Positions 17,286 through 30,830 of a DNA stretch of 64,000 nt are shown one piece after another. Each line of letters opens with the position of its first letter. Positions within the stretch are counted from its first letter, which is position 1. The notes under the pieces were generated by a model, which was given only the letters and a program-made list of their open reading frames with translations, was not told the origin of the DNA and did no database searches. The stretch comes from Brachyhypopomus gauderio (Eukaryota; Chordata; Actinopteri; Gymnotiformes; Hypopomidae): positions 6,397,778-6,461,777 of the forward strand of contig NC_135212.1 in the NCBI RefSeq assembly GCF_052324685.1. Reading direction: 5' to 3'. Both the position numbers and the translations under genes were made by a program.

Positions 17286-20200
17286 TTGATCAGGAGCTGG
17301 AGGTTGGAATGAAGCTGCATTTGCCCCACGTGGCTCTTCGGTAAACACTCGGGTGTGCTGTTATCCCCACTCACACTACTGGGGATTTGTGGGTGGAGTG
17401 GAGCAGAGGTAATTGGTTGGATATAGCTTCAGTTTAATGGTGTGGATTCTCAAGATGCCCTAATTTCCATCTTTTAGATTTTCTTTTACATTGTTAAATA
17501 AACAAAGTGCAAATTCCAATGGGCCTAGCACAAACAAAAATAAACAAACAAACAAAAATAAAAAAGTTTTAATATTGTTTATTCAGGTAACACCAAAGCT
17601 TCAATTTTAATTTTGGGCTGGTCAGTGTTTGTGGTTAATAAGAGCACAGGCCAGCAGAGGAAATGTTCTATATAGCTGAGGTGGTTGGTGGGTATGGGAA
17701 TGGGTGTGGGGATGGGGATAGTTGTGGGGGTGAGTGTGGGTGTGGGTGTGGGGATGAGTGTGGGTGTGGGCATAAGTATTAGTCACTGGAGATTGTGGTG
17801 TCAACACAAGGTCGTGAGAAGAACTGCAGATCACAGGCTACCTTGCTGGGTATTTGCTCAGGGTGGTGATGAACTTTACTGTACCAGGCTACAAAAATAA
17901 ATACATGAAATACAGTATAATGTGTTTTACTCTACAAGCTGCATACATTCTGATGCTGCAATTAATTGTTGTGAAATCAAGAACATAATAATAGAATATA
18001 ATAAAAATATTGGAAATATGGAAAAATATACAACATTCAGCTGGCATTAGCATTTCACTGAAAGGCTATAAGTCCAGGTTAGTAACATCAAAAGAACATT
18101 TCCCCCAGACGAGCACATGTGACACCAGAACAATCTTTAATGATACCAGTGAATGATACAGATACATTTTTTCCAAGATCGCTGGAGTTCCCCTTTAAGC
18201 CCAGCTCACAGTGCAACAAACTCAGCAAGGGGTCAGAATGAAGGTCAGTTCATAACACTCCTCTGAGTGGCCATCAGAACACCACCCTCCTGCCCTCCTG
18301 GAGCTGGGAGCTCAAGGCCAGAGAGGAGGCTGGGAGCAGCGGCCCTTCTCCCCCGCCACCAGTGAGAGGAGAGATGCTCAGGACAGATGGAGTCGGCAGC
18401 TGCTGACAGAGGAGCCAAGAGGTGCTGCGTAGGAGAGGTGGAGGAGCGGAGGAGTCCATTATCATCCCGGGAGATAAGGTTAATGGTGCGGCAGCAGCTG
18501 CACACAGGCCAGAGTCATGGATCTTCCCTAAAGGTCAATCGCATTCCACACCACTTTTGATATTTTATTCCGATTGCTCCCTGTTTGATGGAGGTGTCCA
18601 CACTCCAGGATCGCTAATGTTTACTCCAAAACAGGACAAAGAAGGAAACGGTTTGTAAGTTTGTGTGAGCACTGAGTGAAACAGACCTGAAAGAGGTTCT
18701 TATGTCTTCTAGAAGACTGTGTTAAACGATCCATTCAGCCATAAATTCCTGAATGGACCTGAGCTCGGTCCATGATTTCTGTGGTAAGGTATGCAGGCAC
18801 TTGTGAGCAGTACCCACCGATTCTCCACAAGTCGGGTATCGATCGCACATAAATGTCTAACGTATTCATATGGATGTCGGCAGTGTCTCTGTGAAAGAGT
18901 AGACTATGCAGCCATCCTCACAGTTCATGTACCAGGGACACAGATGGACAAGCAGCATCAGTGATGAATCGTCTAGACTCAGGTGAGCTGCAGAGACACA
19001 GGGCCCAGCACAGGGGACTCAGTACTGGCGGATGTTGAGTCAGACCTGGTGCTGATGTCCGAGATGCGGAATGAAGGTTTAATAATGAACAAACTGGGTC
19101 CAGGTTGGGCACAGAGGGCCAAGGGCCCGGAAATGCCACTGAGCAAACAGACGATGGTAAGAAACAGGGGAATCATTAACAAAGAGGCTTCAGTTCACTC
19201 TGGGCTACACAGTCCTCAAACGCAAGCAACGTTTCAGTTCCTGGAACTGAAAGTCGTAAAGTGCAAAGGACCCTTTTAAATCTGAGTCACAAATGACATC
19301 AGACAGCCATCTAACACTGGCACTGGTAACAGTGCTTCCTAGGGACATCCATTAACCGAGCGTGGTAATGTCTGAAGAGCCAGCAGAGTCAGTCATAAAT
19401 GTTTTGTGCATCACGTCACACATGAATAGATGGTTCTTCGTCTTATCTCTGTCATACCTGAAATAGGTGATAATTAAATCAACAATTTAGTATTTATACA
19501 TCACTTGTGATGTGCACCAGTACCAACGAGATGGTCAAATGTGTATAATCTCACAGATAAGTGCTCTTTGCTATCACTGAACCTGCTGCTTTGACATTGT
19601 TCTTCCACAACACCTCATAACACATCTATTGGTCATTTGTCCATGAGCCATGAGAACGCCTGTGATGCCTGTTTGTTCATCTTTTTCTTTATTTTTTCTC
19701 TATCCAGTGAAATGATTAGAAGTAGATCTCCAAATTCTGCATAACTGAATAGTAACACTTTCACTGTAAGTGTGGCACAGCACACCCATAAATGACTCCT
19801 GAAGGAAAACATTGCCTATCTCTCGTTTGGATGTCCAAACAACATGTGACTTTGCATTTTAGATGAAGGCGTAAACACAGAGAGGGCTGATGAGTGCAGC
19901 CTGGCACCTGCTGTGCTGAATACTGATGCAATGATACTGGTCCCAGGGCCACTGGGACACACCTCTGTGGCCCCATGGAGAGGCTCCGGCAGGCTCGTGG
20001 ACAACCAACCCCTCCTCCCTCCTCATCACACCCTGTTTCATAGAGGCAAGGACAGCAGGGGCCCCTCCCATGTCAAAAGCCTCAGGTGATGAATTAATGC
20101 TTAGAGACCCCAATTCCTACCCAGAAGGCACAGCAGGCAGATACAGTGTGATGCAGTAAACGGGTCTGTGTGCAGGGACGGCAACATGGCCAGAGCACTG

Positions 20201-21224
20201 AAGGGATCTGGTGCCAGGAGGACGAATCATTCTCTCTTTTCATGTCTTGCTCTGCAGCACAGAGGCTTTGATTGGGATTCACTTTCTACACATCTACACT
20301 AGTGGTGACTGCTAACATCCACCATTTTCAACACTCTCATAACTGGGGCTGTTGAAAATACAACCTTTAAAGACATCTCCTGAATCCCTCCATACCATCA
20401 CCAGTGATTGGCTTTCTGTTAATAAGCATGTTTGTTTATCACACCACCCCCGTTATGATGCCCATTATAAACTTACCTTAGTTACCTTAGAAGTGCTGAA
20501 ACTCGTAAATCAAAGTGTAACAATTTTAGAACTGGACATTGTAAATAACATTTAAATTGATATTTTAAAATTAACTGTTAAAATAGTACAGCATATACAA
20601 ACCTCCCTGAGTTTCATCTACACATAAACACATTCAAATTAAAAACAAGCACTCGGCTTTGTTGTGACCTATTGTAATACTGCCACCTGCTGGTAGCTTT
20701 GGTTACAACCCAACTGTAAGCGCAATAAGATTTGGTAAAATGTAACAAAGGTCTATTTCACAACTCTTTAGTTTTCCACTACATCGTTTGTTTTTACTAT
20801 GTACACTTATTTAGAAAAGCAGTGGAATTGTTGTATTGTTTTCTGTTTTAGTTGTCTTATTTCTTAGTTGCAGACAGCAGACGTGGTGGGACTTCATTAC
20901 TGATGTGAACCCCTTGCCAATGTCTTCCAAGGGAATTGCTTAGCAGTTTCTTACAGGAGAGAAGACACTTACACTGTAGTTATTTAGGTCACTGCAAACA
21001 AAACAAACAAGCAAACAGAGATAAATGCCGACACTGCTCGTCAGGGGGCGCTAGCATTCAGACACTGCGTTATGTTCAGCAGGGTTTGAATCTCAAATTT
21101 AACACTAACGATGAGAGAAACAGTACAAACATGTCTAGCCTTTTTTACTGTGATTCAGTTCCATGTCTGTGCTACTGCATTACAGCCATGCACATCGCAC
21201 ATTCCACTACTTGCAGTGGCAGTC
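17286..21224. other. Non-coding intergenic sequence
   Basis: A degenerate (GGGTGT/GGGAT)n tract lies at about 17690-17770. Several 60-100 codon frames occur without recognisable domains. The motif GCCACCTGCTGG near 20680 resembles short pieces common in fish repeats. Nothing else was recognised. Confidence 0.4.
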
Positions 21225-21402
21225 ATGGCCTGGTGGTTAGGGAACTGGTCTTATGACCGGAGGGTTGCAGGTTCGATTCCCAGACCTGCAGGCCATGACT
21301 GAGGTGCCCCTGAGCAAGGCCCTAACCCTCAATTGCTCACTTGTTTAAAAAAAAATGTAAGTCGCTCTGGATAAGGGCGTCTGCCAAATGATGTAGATGT
21401 AC
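21225..21402 (+). mobile_element. tRNA-derived SINE
   Basis: The head has a pol III A-box-like segment (tggcctggtggttaggga) and a perfect B box (GGTTCGATTCC, about 21271-21281). It is followed by a tRNA-unrelated body, an A-rich run, and the tail GTAAGTCGCTCTGGATAAGG...CTGCCAAATG found in many teleost SINEs. The anticodon region is not tRNA-like enough for a real gene. A decayed tail of the same family is at about 57865-57915. Confidence 0.85.
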
Positions 21403-21467
21403 TTGCTATCTCCAGGGTTGCCAACTTTTCAACATCACTTGGAGTGAAATTTGATCTTGGGGGGGGG

Positions 21468-21565
21468 TAAAATGGACACCAATCAAGTATTATATCGCGA
21501 TCGATCGATCACCAGTGGTTGGTAACTCATTGAATCAGGTGTAGATCATAGACAAATAAACTACC
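21468..21565 (+). repeat. Direct repeat, copy A
   Basis: It begins GTAAAATGGACAC and contains GCGATCGATCGATC. It matches copy B at 23327-23445 at roughly 85% identity by eye; copy B has an extra ~17 bp (gcgccagagcgaactag). Confidence 0.85.
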
Positions 21566-21975
21566 CTGGTAGTGTTGTGTTCTGATGACATCACGATTTT
21601 CTGACAGTATGAAAACTAAACCAGATGAAAGTGAGGTGAGCAAATTTTGAGTCGATCAGTGTTCTCAGTAGAGCAGTGAAGGCAATGAAGGTAAGTCCGT
21701 CCCTGCCACTGATTCTTCACAAAAAAATAATAGGCAACGCAGGATCTGACGCCAACTGAACCGGGTTTATGAAGGAGACCCAGCACAGCAGCTAACAAAC
21801 CGACGCGTTGCTATGGAGCTAGTCTCGTTAGCAACAGGCCAAACTAGAGAACAGGCGAGTTTCGAGGTCTTGATTGTTATGTTACTCTTTATCATCGATA
21901 TTTTAAATGACGCAAGTGTGAAAACGAGAATTTTAAGTCGATTTTAAACCTCAACATTTACCGTGACGAGTCAAG
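21566..21975. other. Sequence between direct repeat A and the retrocopy start
   Basis: Contains no recognised gene. The last ~100 bp before the ATG at 21976 may be the retrocopied 5' UTR of the parent PABPC mRNA; this is inference. Confidence 0.4.
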
Positions 21976-23044
<1,069 letters not shown>

Positions 23045-23104
23045 GCCCAGGGACAGGAAACTTGCTTCACTGGGAGTGGGAGGGGATTAAAACATTGAGA
23101 AAAA

Positions 23105-23110
23105 AATAAA
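23105..23110 (+). promoter_or_regulatory. Relic poly(A) signal AATAAA of the PABPC retrocopy
   Basis: AATAAA lies 60 bp after the relic stop codon, consistent with a retrotranscribed short 3' UTR. Confidence 0.6.
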
Positions 23111-23181
23111 ACATTGCATTCTTCACTCGTTTCTCATCTCTTTCTGTGCTGAGACAACTATTACCTGTTAGCATAGAATGT

Positions 23182-23326
23182 AGGGGAGACCAGGGACAGT
23201 TATAACATGGAACGGTTGTAACACCACGAATTCCTCCAAACAGAAACAAGCTAGAGTGATTACACTCACTGTGCACATGCTCAGTTAGACTGTCTTCTTG
23301 CTGGCGAACGTAAATTGTTACCGGGG
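23182..23326. mobile_element. Fragment of the TAGGGGAGACC TIR element
   Basis: It starts TAGGGGAGACCAGGGACAGT and has gttgtaacacc nearby, matching the terminus of the element at 25083-25983. Only one end is present. Confidence 0.6.
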
Positions 23327-23445
23327 TGTAAAATGGACACAAATTAAGTATTATATCACGATCGATCGATCGCCGGTGGTTGGCGCCAGAGCGAACTAGT
23401 AACACATTGAATCATAGATGTGGATCAGAGGTAAATAAACTAGAT
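23327..23445 (+). repeat. Direct repeat, copy B
   Basis: Second copy of the repeat at 21468-21565, downstream of the PABPC retrocopy, followed by a T-run and the right end of the composite TIR element. Confidence 0.85.
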
Positions 23446-23605
23446 TTTTTTTTTCGGCGTGAGAAATCGGAAGTGTGGCGTGAGAGCGTGTGAAGACGGT
23501 CAAATGCGTGTGTCTCACGCTCAATGCGTGAGAGTTGGCAACCCTGAGACAGTATGCTTCAGCAGATGAGTGTGAAGGTGCTAGTTGTGCTTAGCTTTCC
23601 ACCAA

Positions 23606-23612
23606 TCAATCA

Positions 23613-23655
<43 letters not shown>

Positions 23656-23656
23656 A
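23606..23656. repeat. (ATCT)n microsatellite
   Basis: About 12 units of the tetranucleotide ATCT. Confidence 0.95.
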
Positions 23657-23731
23657 TAAGCAGAATTAGTCTATTCAAGCTACACTATATAATAAAGTGA
23701 AGGGTTAGGGTTATTATGCTTATATATATAT

Positions 23732-24889
23732 TAGGCCTGTGTTGAAAAAAAATCGATTTTCCGATTCAGAATCGATTCGCATATGATGATCTGATAATCG
23801 ATTCGTACGTCCAAAGATCGATTTTTAGTGAACTTTTACCCCCGCCTCGTCACTGAATTCACGCAGGCGTGCTCGGTCTAACTAACTGTAAAACAACATG
23901 GCGTCGGACAGTGACGGTAACGACGATAGTCAAATCGGCAATCTAAAAGCAGAAGGACAGTTTATCCAGTGTCAGTGACTATTTACAGTTATTCCATGTC
24001 ACTGACAGTTTACTCAGTGTTTTTACAGTTTAAAAAAGTTAAAAATGTTCTTGTAACGTTGGGCGCAATGCGATGGACGAGACAGAATCCTTTGCACTTT
24101 CCAAATCGTTAAGTTTATTACATTTACCGAAGCGCAGACAGCGCACATAAAACACATTTACATAGAACATGTGTGACTCAAACAACGACGAGCACAGGAC
24201 GCTGCGCGAACACACAAACCCCACGTGACGAGACGAGCCACAGGTGAGACGGACTATCACAAGACGCAGCCGCACCCACGGAGATCTACAGACGCAGACG
24301 AGTAGACGCAGACAACGTTAACACACGCCCAACACGGAGGGGTCGGGGACCGTAACATGACAGTTCTGTTCTTATATTCGCACTTTAAAGAAAAATACAC
24401 GTTTACATTTTATACTTTCAGTTTATTAAGTGTGAGCACTTTTAAAATAAAAATGCATTTGGTAGCAACAGCTTTTGGGTGAATTCTTAATTATTTCAAT
24501 CATAATAATAATGCACTGGTTAGTGTCCCAGTAGGAGTCCACTGTTGCAGATATAGACACCTCAAAGATATCCTCTGTTTATTGTCCTGCTTATTACCTT
24601 TCTTGAAGGTAGATTTATGATGACCCTTTTCACCAGTCTTCCAGCCATCAGTAACTACCAACTATTTGCTGATTAATATCGATATAATACTAGTTTTAAC
24701 ATGTTGCTTCTGTACATAGTCAGGAAACAGCTCAAATACACTTTTAATAACACTAAACCCCAAATTGGATCGAATCAGATCGAATCTATTAAATCGGATT
24801 AAATCGAAATAAATCGATTCTTAATCTCGATTTATCGGATCGATTCCGATCGGATCGATTCTTGGAATTTGAATCGATACCCAGCCCTA
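23732..24889. mobile_element. hAT-like DNA element with a nested solo LTR
   Basis: The ends TAGGCCTGTG (left) and TAGGGCTGGG (right, reverse complement) are the usual hAT/Ac termini, followed on both sides by dense ATCGATT-type subterminal repeats. Near 23898 a relic start (ATGGCGTCGGACAGTGACGG) may be the 5' end of a deleted transposase. The flanks are TATATA, so an 8-bp target duplication cannot be resolved. The element is internally deleted and interrupted by an LTR at 24052-24362. Confidence 0.8.
24052..24362. mobile_element. Solo LTR (TG...CA, 311 bp) with 5-bp target duplication
   Basis: It begins TGTAACGTTGGGCG and ends CCGTAACATGACA, with short inverted ends. The 5-bp sequence GTTCT stands directly before (24047-24051) and after (24363-24367). 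Removing it restores a continuous hAT interior. No internal retrovirus-like coding sequence is present, so the element has been reduced to one LTR. Confidence 0.8.
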
Positions 24890-25082
24890 TATATAGACCT
24901 AATGTTTAAGATTTTTTTAAGCTTTTAAACATGATTTTAAACTTTTAAACAGGAACTTAAAACTGAAAATACTATTTTAAAAAAACAGTCACAAACACAC
25001 ATCCGTACTAATGTCAAGATACACATACAGTGAATGTCAACATGATTTCTTGCATTTGTTTAGGTTTTTTTTCTGTAAGTAG

Positions 25083-25983
25083 GGGAGACCAGGTATGGTT
25101 GTAACACTTTTTGTTTCAGCACCTGTAACTCACTGAATTTTTGAGCTAGATTTCTCAAACTTTTATACAAAGTACACCCATTTGTTTACTACAAAGGGCA
25201 CCAATTCAAACTTCAATTGAAATATCACAGCCATCGTGAGTTGATGTCAAATACAAGGTTGTAACACATGCTGGGGTAAGTTGTAACAATTAGACAAAAG
25301 AAGCAAAAACAGAGGCCACACCATGCAAAATGCTTCAAAAAAATTTTTTTTATAAAATAACAATCCAGAACAATGTCTCTCTCTCTGTGACTGACCATAA
25401 CTCATATCCACTTTCTGTTTTACTCAGAAGTGTGTGTGTGTGGGTGGGTGTGTAAATTAGTGTACTAGAACAAACTTATTTAACAATATGTATGCTTAAT
25501 GAACATTTGCAGGTAGACCTCTGTCAGTCTTTCTTTAAAATAATTAAAAATCAAGAAAGTTTTCTTGGTTGTATGTAAGGTGATGGTTGTAACACATTTT
25601 AAAGCTCTGTTTACAACCCACCCCACCCCTGTCAGCTATTGTTTAACTAGCTCAAGGTTACTTGAAATTAACAGGGAAATTTTTTTTTTATTTACCTGAG
25701 AAACTACAGTTTAATGTAATATAATTCATATGGTTTTATCTGCAATAGTATAAGTACTAAACAAAATATAGTCTTGATTCAGAAATGTACTTTCTCACCT
25801 CAAAATCATTTTTTTCTCTATGGAATCTGTATGTGCCTGTTTACAGCCTTGATATTCACCATGTGGGATCAGGGAGGAATTGGGTAAATACTGGAATGAT
25901 CATATGACTCATATCTTATCCATAATCGGTGGAACTGATGGTGTTACAACTCTCCCCATGTTACAACCATACCCGGTCTCCCC
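25083..25983. mobile_element. TIR DNA element, about 900 bp, TA-flanked
   Basis: The termini TAGGGGAGACCRGGTATGGT (then TGTAACA) are inverted at the two ends over about 27 bp with one mismatch. If the terminal TA is counted as the duplicated target, the element is 25085-25981 with a TA duplication, as in Tc1/mariner-type elements. The interior is AT-rich, has no transposase-like frame and repeats 'gttgtaacac' several times, so it is non-autonomous. Confidence 0.85.
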
Positions 25984-26057
25984 TACAGAGGAACAGTAGG
26001 GACACCATTTTTACCTGCAGGGGGCAGCCTGGTATACATGCTTTTTGAAAACCCTTT

Positions 26058-26061
<4 letters not shown>
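25984..26061. other. Spacer between TIR element and microsatellite
   Basis: Short unique sequence; nothing recognised. Confidence 0.4.

Positions 26062-26139
<78 letters not shown>
26062..26139. repeat. (TG)n(GA)n compound microsatellite
   Basis: About 10 GT units pass directly into about 28 GA units. Confidence 0.95.
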
Positions 26140-26142
<3 letters not shown>

Positions 26143-28423
26143 TGATTGAAAGGTTCAACTACATAATCTGGCTTTAAAACTGTTTGGTACAATTATTTAT
26201 GGTCACAAAACTATTGTCCTTCTTTATCTCCAAATTGACAGAATTCCTCAGGTCACCGTGTAATGACTGAAGAGGTTTGAATCAAATACAAAGCTGTATG
26301 TCATCGGTGTAGTGCCACAGAGACGGTGGCCTCCACTGAAGACCCTCGGGTCCAGAGAAGGGATAAGCTTAAGCCTCTCAAAGGTGTTTAATCACCAGTG
26401 GGGAGGGGGTGGTGGTGGTGGTGAGGAGGAGGAGGGTACCTTCCCCCGTGCCTGACTAGAAGCCCCCAGTGGTGGGGAAGACCAGACTTCAGCAGGTCAG
26501 CGTTTACCATGGTGCACAGTGCTAGGCTCAGTAACACAAAGCCCTTTGAGGCAGATCTGTTAGAGCAACAGCGTCACATGAGAAGGGTGTGGACATCATC
26601 CTGTCAGTCAGCGGCTGCTCACGGCCGAGCGTGGGCCCGGGTCTCAGCGTCCCAGCTGCTGCCACAAATAAATCACCATGCATAGGACACCTCCATCCAG
26701 AGGACACAGAGGACACACCCTCCACCCAGGGAACACACAGGTGGTGCACAAGCAAAATTGAATAAAGCATCAGGCACTCACGGCCTATTAGGAGCGGTTT
26801 ACACTGCACACCTGGTTCTGGGTTTGGTTCTGGGAGAATAATACAGCCAACATGATCTCTGAGCAGTACCTTCGGTCCTCAGAGCTCTTCAGTAGAGATT
26901 AATGAGGTGACTGTATTCGATATTTCAGTCCAGTCACTGCACGGAGTGCTGAGGGGAAAGGACCTCATACAGACAAAAAAATTATAATCTTATTTGATTG
27001 ATTAAGCCCAAATAAACTGATGGCACAACCTCACCAATTGGAGAAGAAGGTCGAAGTTCTGCATTCAAAGTTCAGCTTTGTGATCATGTGTCCACTTCTT
27101 ATGAGACTCCTTGTTCCTGAGGTATTCCCACAGTGAGAAGCCAACTTCAAAGCCCTGTGGGGGAAGGAGCAGTTTGAAAGCGTAGTTCACCCTCAGATGC
27201 CCATAGGGTCAGCCAATCACATCAATACATGTGATAAGAAATGAGCACATCTCCCCATTAGTTCATGATGGTGTGGCAGGGTGATACGTCTCTGTCCGCT
27301 CCACAGAGATCACTTTTAGTGGGAGGCTCAAAAAGTGTGTTTTATCATCAAAGGATAGGTCACATTCTCCATCAGCACACTATATTCATCACTGCCAAAC
27401 TGCACATAACTCTCTGAAATGTGACTGTGCCTCTTACGATGAGCTGCGGAGCAGACATTACAGTACGTCTGTGTGTAGTAATATGTGATAGTTCAGGTTT
27501 TATCAGCTGATACTGAACAAAAGTATTCTTATGGAAAATGTTCTTAGGGTGCTTGCCACTGTCTCTCGAGAATATGGATTTGAGAGGATATCAATAACTC
27601 CATATTGTTAGCTGTTCAATCATCACGCATTTTAATGCTCTTTGACTTTATCTCTTTATATCTTTTCTGTATGTCTTAATGTAGAAACATGGTACAGAAT
27701 ATCAGCTGCTGTCCATCCACAGCTGTGGAGGTGCAGGGCAAGATTGTGAGGAGTTGGGGGGGGGGGGGGGGGGGAGCTAGCCTGGGTGAGGAGGACTCAG
27801 GGCTTACGAGCCCCCGAAGAGTGCACTCCTGTGAACCCCCGAAGAGTGCACTCCTGTGGAGAACCCTGTGGAGAACCCTGTGGGAGTCTGATTACAGTCT
27901 GATTACAGGGGACGGAGGTGCTCATCTGCCATCTGATAGTGGGATACTTTAGGGAAGCTTACAGTACATGTTTATTTAGTTTAGTTCACAGTGCATGTGA
28001 GTAAATGCTAATGCTGACATTGGCACTTCATTTCAGCCTTGCTTTTAACTAGCAAATAAGTATCTGAACCTTGCTTGAATGTGACATTTGTGAGTTTTTT
28101 ATTTTATTTTGTTTTATTTAAGATCAAGTGTGGAATACTAATTATGTATATGACTTTCACAGGCACATAAGTTAATGGCTCATGTCAAGACTCCACAGTT
28201 AATTATGCTGCATGTAGGGATTGTTTGTTTTTCTCTGATAATTAATTGTGTGTTTATTACTTCCATTTGTTGTGGCATTAGCAAACATCATTATCTCAGT
28301 AGGGGGTTTGCCTCATCTAAATATTCATAAGCACACGATTTATCTAAATATTCATGAGCACAGGATTTATCACAACTTAACATCTGAGTCACAGATGGGA
28401 TGTGTGGTCTGCTCTCACTGTTC

Positions 28424-28427
<4 letters not shown>
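26140..28427. other. Non-coding intergenic sequence
   Basis: Holds a poly-G run of about 18 (27758-27774) and two direct copies of 'cccccgaagagtgcactcct' near 27810-27855. No gene recognised. Confidence 0.4.

Positions 28428-28502
<75 letters not shown>
28428..28502. repeat. (GT)n microsatellite
   Basis: About 37 uninterrupted GT units. Confidence 0.95.
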
Positions 28503-28504
<2 letters not shown>

Positions 28505-29584
28505 ATGATTCGCCACAAGTCTCCCTTCTCTCTCAGGACTCATCCTTACACTGCAGACACCCTGCACTTCATATCCGTGCTTTCAGCAGAGAGGAGGACG
28601 TACTGCTGCGTACACACAGCTGAGAACTCTTCTCGCATTCTCTCACTTCTCTTTATCTGGCGTTAGAGGTCACTTCGAGTCAAACTGACCAAAATCTTTA
28701 TTTTTAATAGAGATTTTGTTCAGGGAGTCTTTAAGTAGAAAGTAGGGTCTGTCAATAAACAGTTATCCTCAGCTTCGAGACACCATTCCTGCTGTACTCA
28801 TAAGACAAAGGATGAATGTTCATCGTAAGCTTCTGGCAGACGTGTGGCCACAGCAACGTGAATCACACTCTTCATTCTGACATTTTTATCCTGCTCTGTC
28901 TAAATGTGTCTTCCACACGAGTGTTATGTCTTCTCTGATCTATATGACTTTATACTGCCCTCAGATGCAGATCTCCATGAGAGAAGCCAATAAAAAAATC
29001 ACTTCACACACAATAAGTCATTTGGCCTCCACTGCACGGGAGGCAGTTCTGGGAATTTTGTCATAAATCCATGCTGTCAACGGAGCAGCACAGAGCAGCT
29101 CGGAGCAGCACGGAGCAGCACAGAGCACGGTTCCTGCCGTACAGACGGAGCTGTCGCAGCAGGAAGAGCAATCGTCAGTCCCACGCTCAGCAGGCTCTGA
29201 AAACACAGTGGCTCCACTGCATGCTGGGAGTTTTCCTGAGCGATGGTGCCTGGCTGAAACGTCCATCAGGGAATGTTGTTGGTGCACAGGTTGAAAGGAA
29301 AGAAGTCCTACGAGATGCCCAGCAGGAGCGCCACCTAGAGGCCAAGACTGCATTCAACCAACTGTGTGTTTATTGTCTCGCGGTTGAATTCACTGTGTCA
29401 GAGATGTCTTACATGTGCAGGACCACGCATGAGAAACACTGTCAAGACTGTTTCTCTGTCCTGCTCTGAGTCAATGTGTAGGATCCAGGAAAACCTGTAA
29501 TGTGCAGCGCAGGGGAGGAAATACTGGTTCATGGAGTAACAGTGGTCCAGCAGACTGTAGGATTCAATTGGTGATGCTGCATTT
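28503..29584. other. Non-coding intergenic sequence
   Basis: A short GAGCAGCACG tandem lies at about 29082-29125. Otherwise nothing recognised. Confidence 0.4.
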
Positions 29585-29945
29585 GCCATACTGAGTATGT
29601 AAATACATGTAATATAGGCCACAGTACGTAAATACACATAGTATAGTCCACAGTGAGTATGTAAATATATGTAGTATAGTCCACACTGTGTATGTAAACA
29701 CCATAGTGTAGCCCTCAAGGAATATGTAAACACCAGTCATCATAGTATACAGTTATCATGCAATACACAAGTAGTATAGTCCTCACTATGTGAAAATCAG
29801 TAGTATAGTCCTTACTAGTATGGAAACACCAGTGGTGTAGTCCACAGTCAGTATGCAACCATCAGTAGTATAGTCCTCTCTTAGTATGGAAACACCAGTA
29901 GTATAGTCCACTCTGAGTATGTACACACAAGTAATTTAGAACACA
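29585..29945. repeat. Decayed minisatellite, about 33-36-bp unit
   Basis: Roughly ten diverged units on the theme 'agtatgtaaacaccagtagtatagtccac' with indels. Divergence is much higher than in the other arrays of the window. Confidence 0.75.
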
Positions 29946-30594
29946 AACTGCCAAATAGAAAGCGTAAAGTTTTTGAAAGTACCACATCTCACCATTTCAA
30001 TACTGGACCGTTGAGGTGGAAGTCTTCCTTGGTCTGGACAACATACTCTACATCAATAGAGTAAAACTTCACAAACTTGGAAAAAAGGCTTTACTAAAGT
30101 TAAATTAGTTCAATAATACTCCTGCACACTCAGGACACACATAGTACGTCTCCGCTTCCCCCGAGTCCTCTAAGGCTCCCAGCATAGCAGAGACAGAGGA
30201 AATCTCTCCAGGCCTGGTCTGCTGCAGACCTGGCTATGAGGACATGAACAGAGGGGGCTTTCTCTTCCTAATCGAGTTTGAGACTCTTCCAGCTATCGTA
30301 ACGGAACAGGCCGATGTCAGGCATCTCTGTCGGTTTGGACTGGACACTTTTCCACCAGTGGTATGGAAATTGGACCCCTGTGAAAAGGTTTTGACTCACA
30401 GAAAGTGTTTATCTTCACCCAGCTGTAGTGTATGTGTGGAAGGTAATAGTCTCTCTGGATCTTGTGTCTCTCATAATGACTGACATGTAATACATGTAGA
30501 GTTTGTAATAAAACAGAAAAACTAATAAACATAATAATAGCTTAAAAGTCCTATTTCTTGACAGCGTATAAAATACTTTACACATACTTTACCC
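29946..30594. other. Non-coding spacer
   Basis: Nothing recognised. A 79-codon plus-strand frame (30244-30483) has no domain. Confidence 0.35.
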
Positions 30595-30830
30595 GCTCAG
30601 GTGAGTATGTTACACAATCAGCGGTGTACGTGTGGAGTACGGAATACATTGGGAAGTACTTTACATATTCACGTGAGTATGTTACACAATCAGGAGTATT
30701 TTACATACTCAGCGGAGTACTTTACACACTCAGTGGAGTGTGTAACATATTCGGGGGAGTACTTTACACAATCAGGTGAGTATGTTACACAATCAAGTCA
30801 GTATTTTAAACATTACGGTGAATATACACT
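30595..30830. repeat. Decayed minisatellite, about 21-bp unit
   Basis: About eleven units on the theme 'gtgagtatgttacacaatca', diverged among themselves. Confidence 0.75.

Noticed and set aside
21225..21300. A genuine tRNA gene
   Set aside because: Good A and B boxes, but no proper anticodon arm or cloverleaf; it continues into a SINE body and tail.
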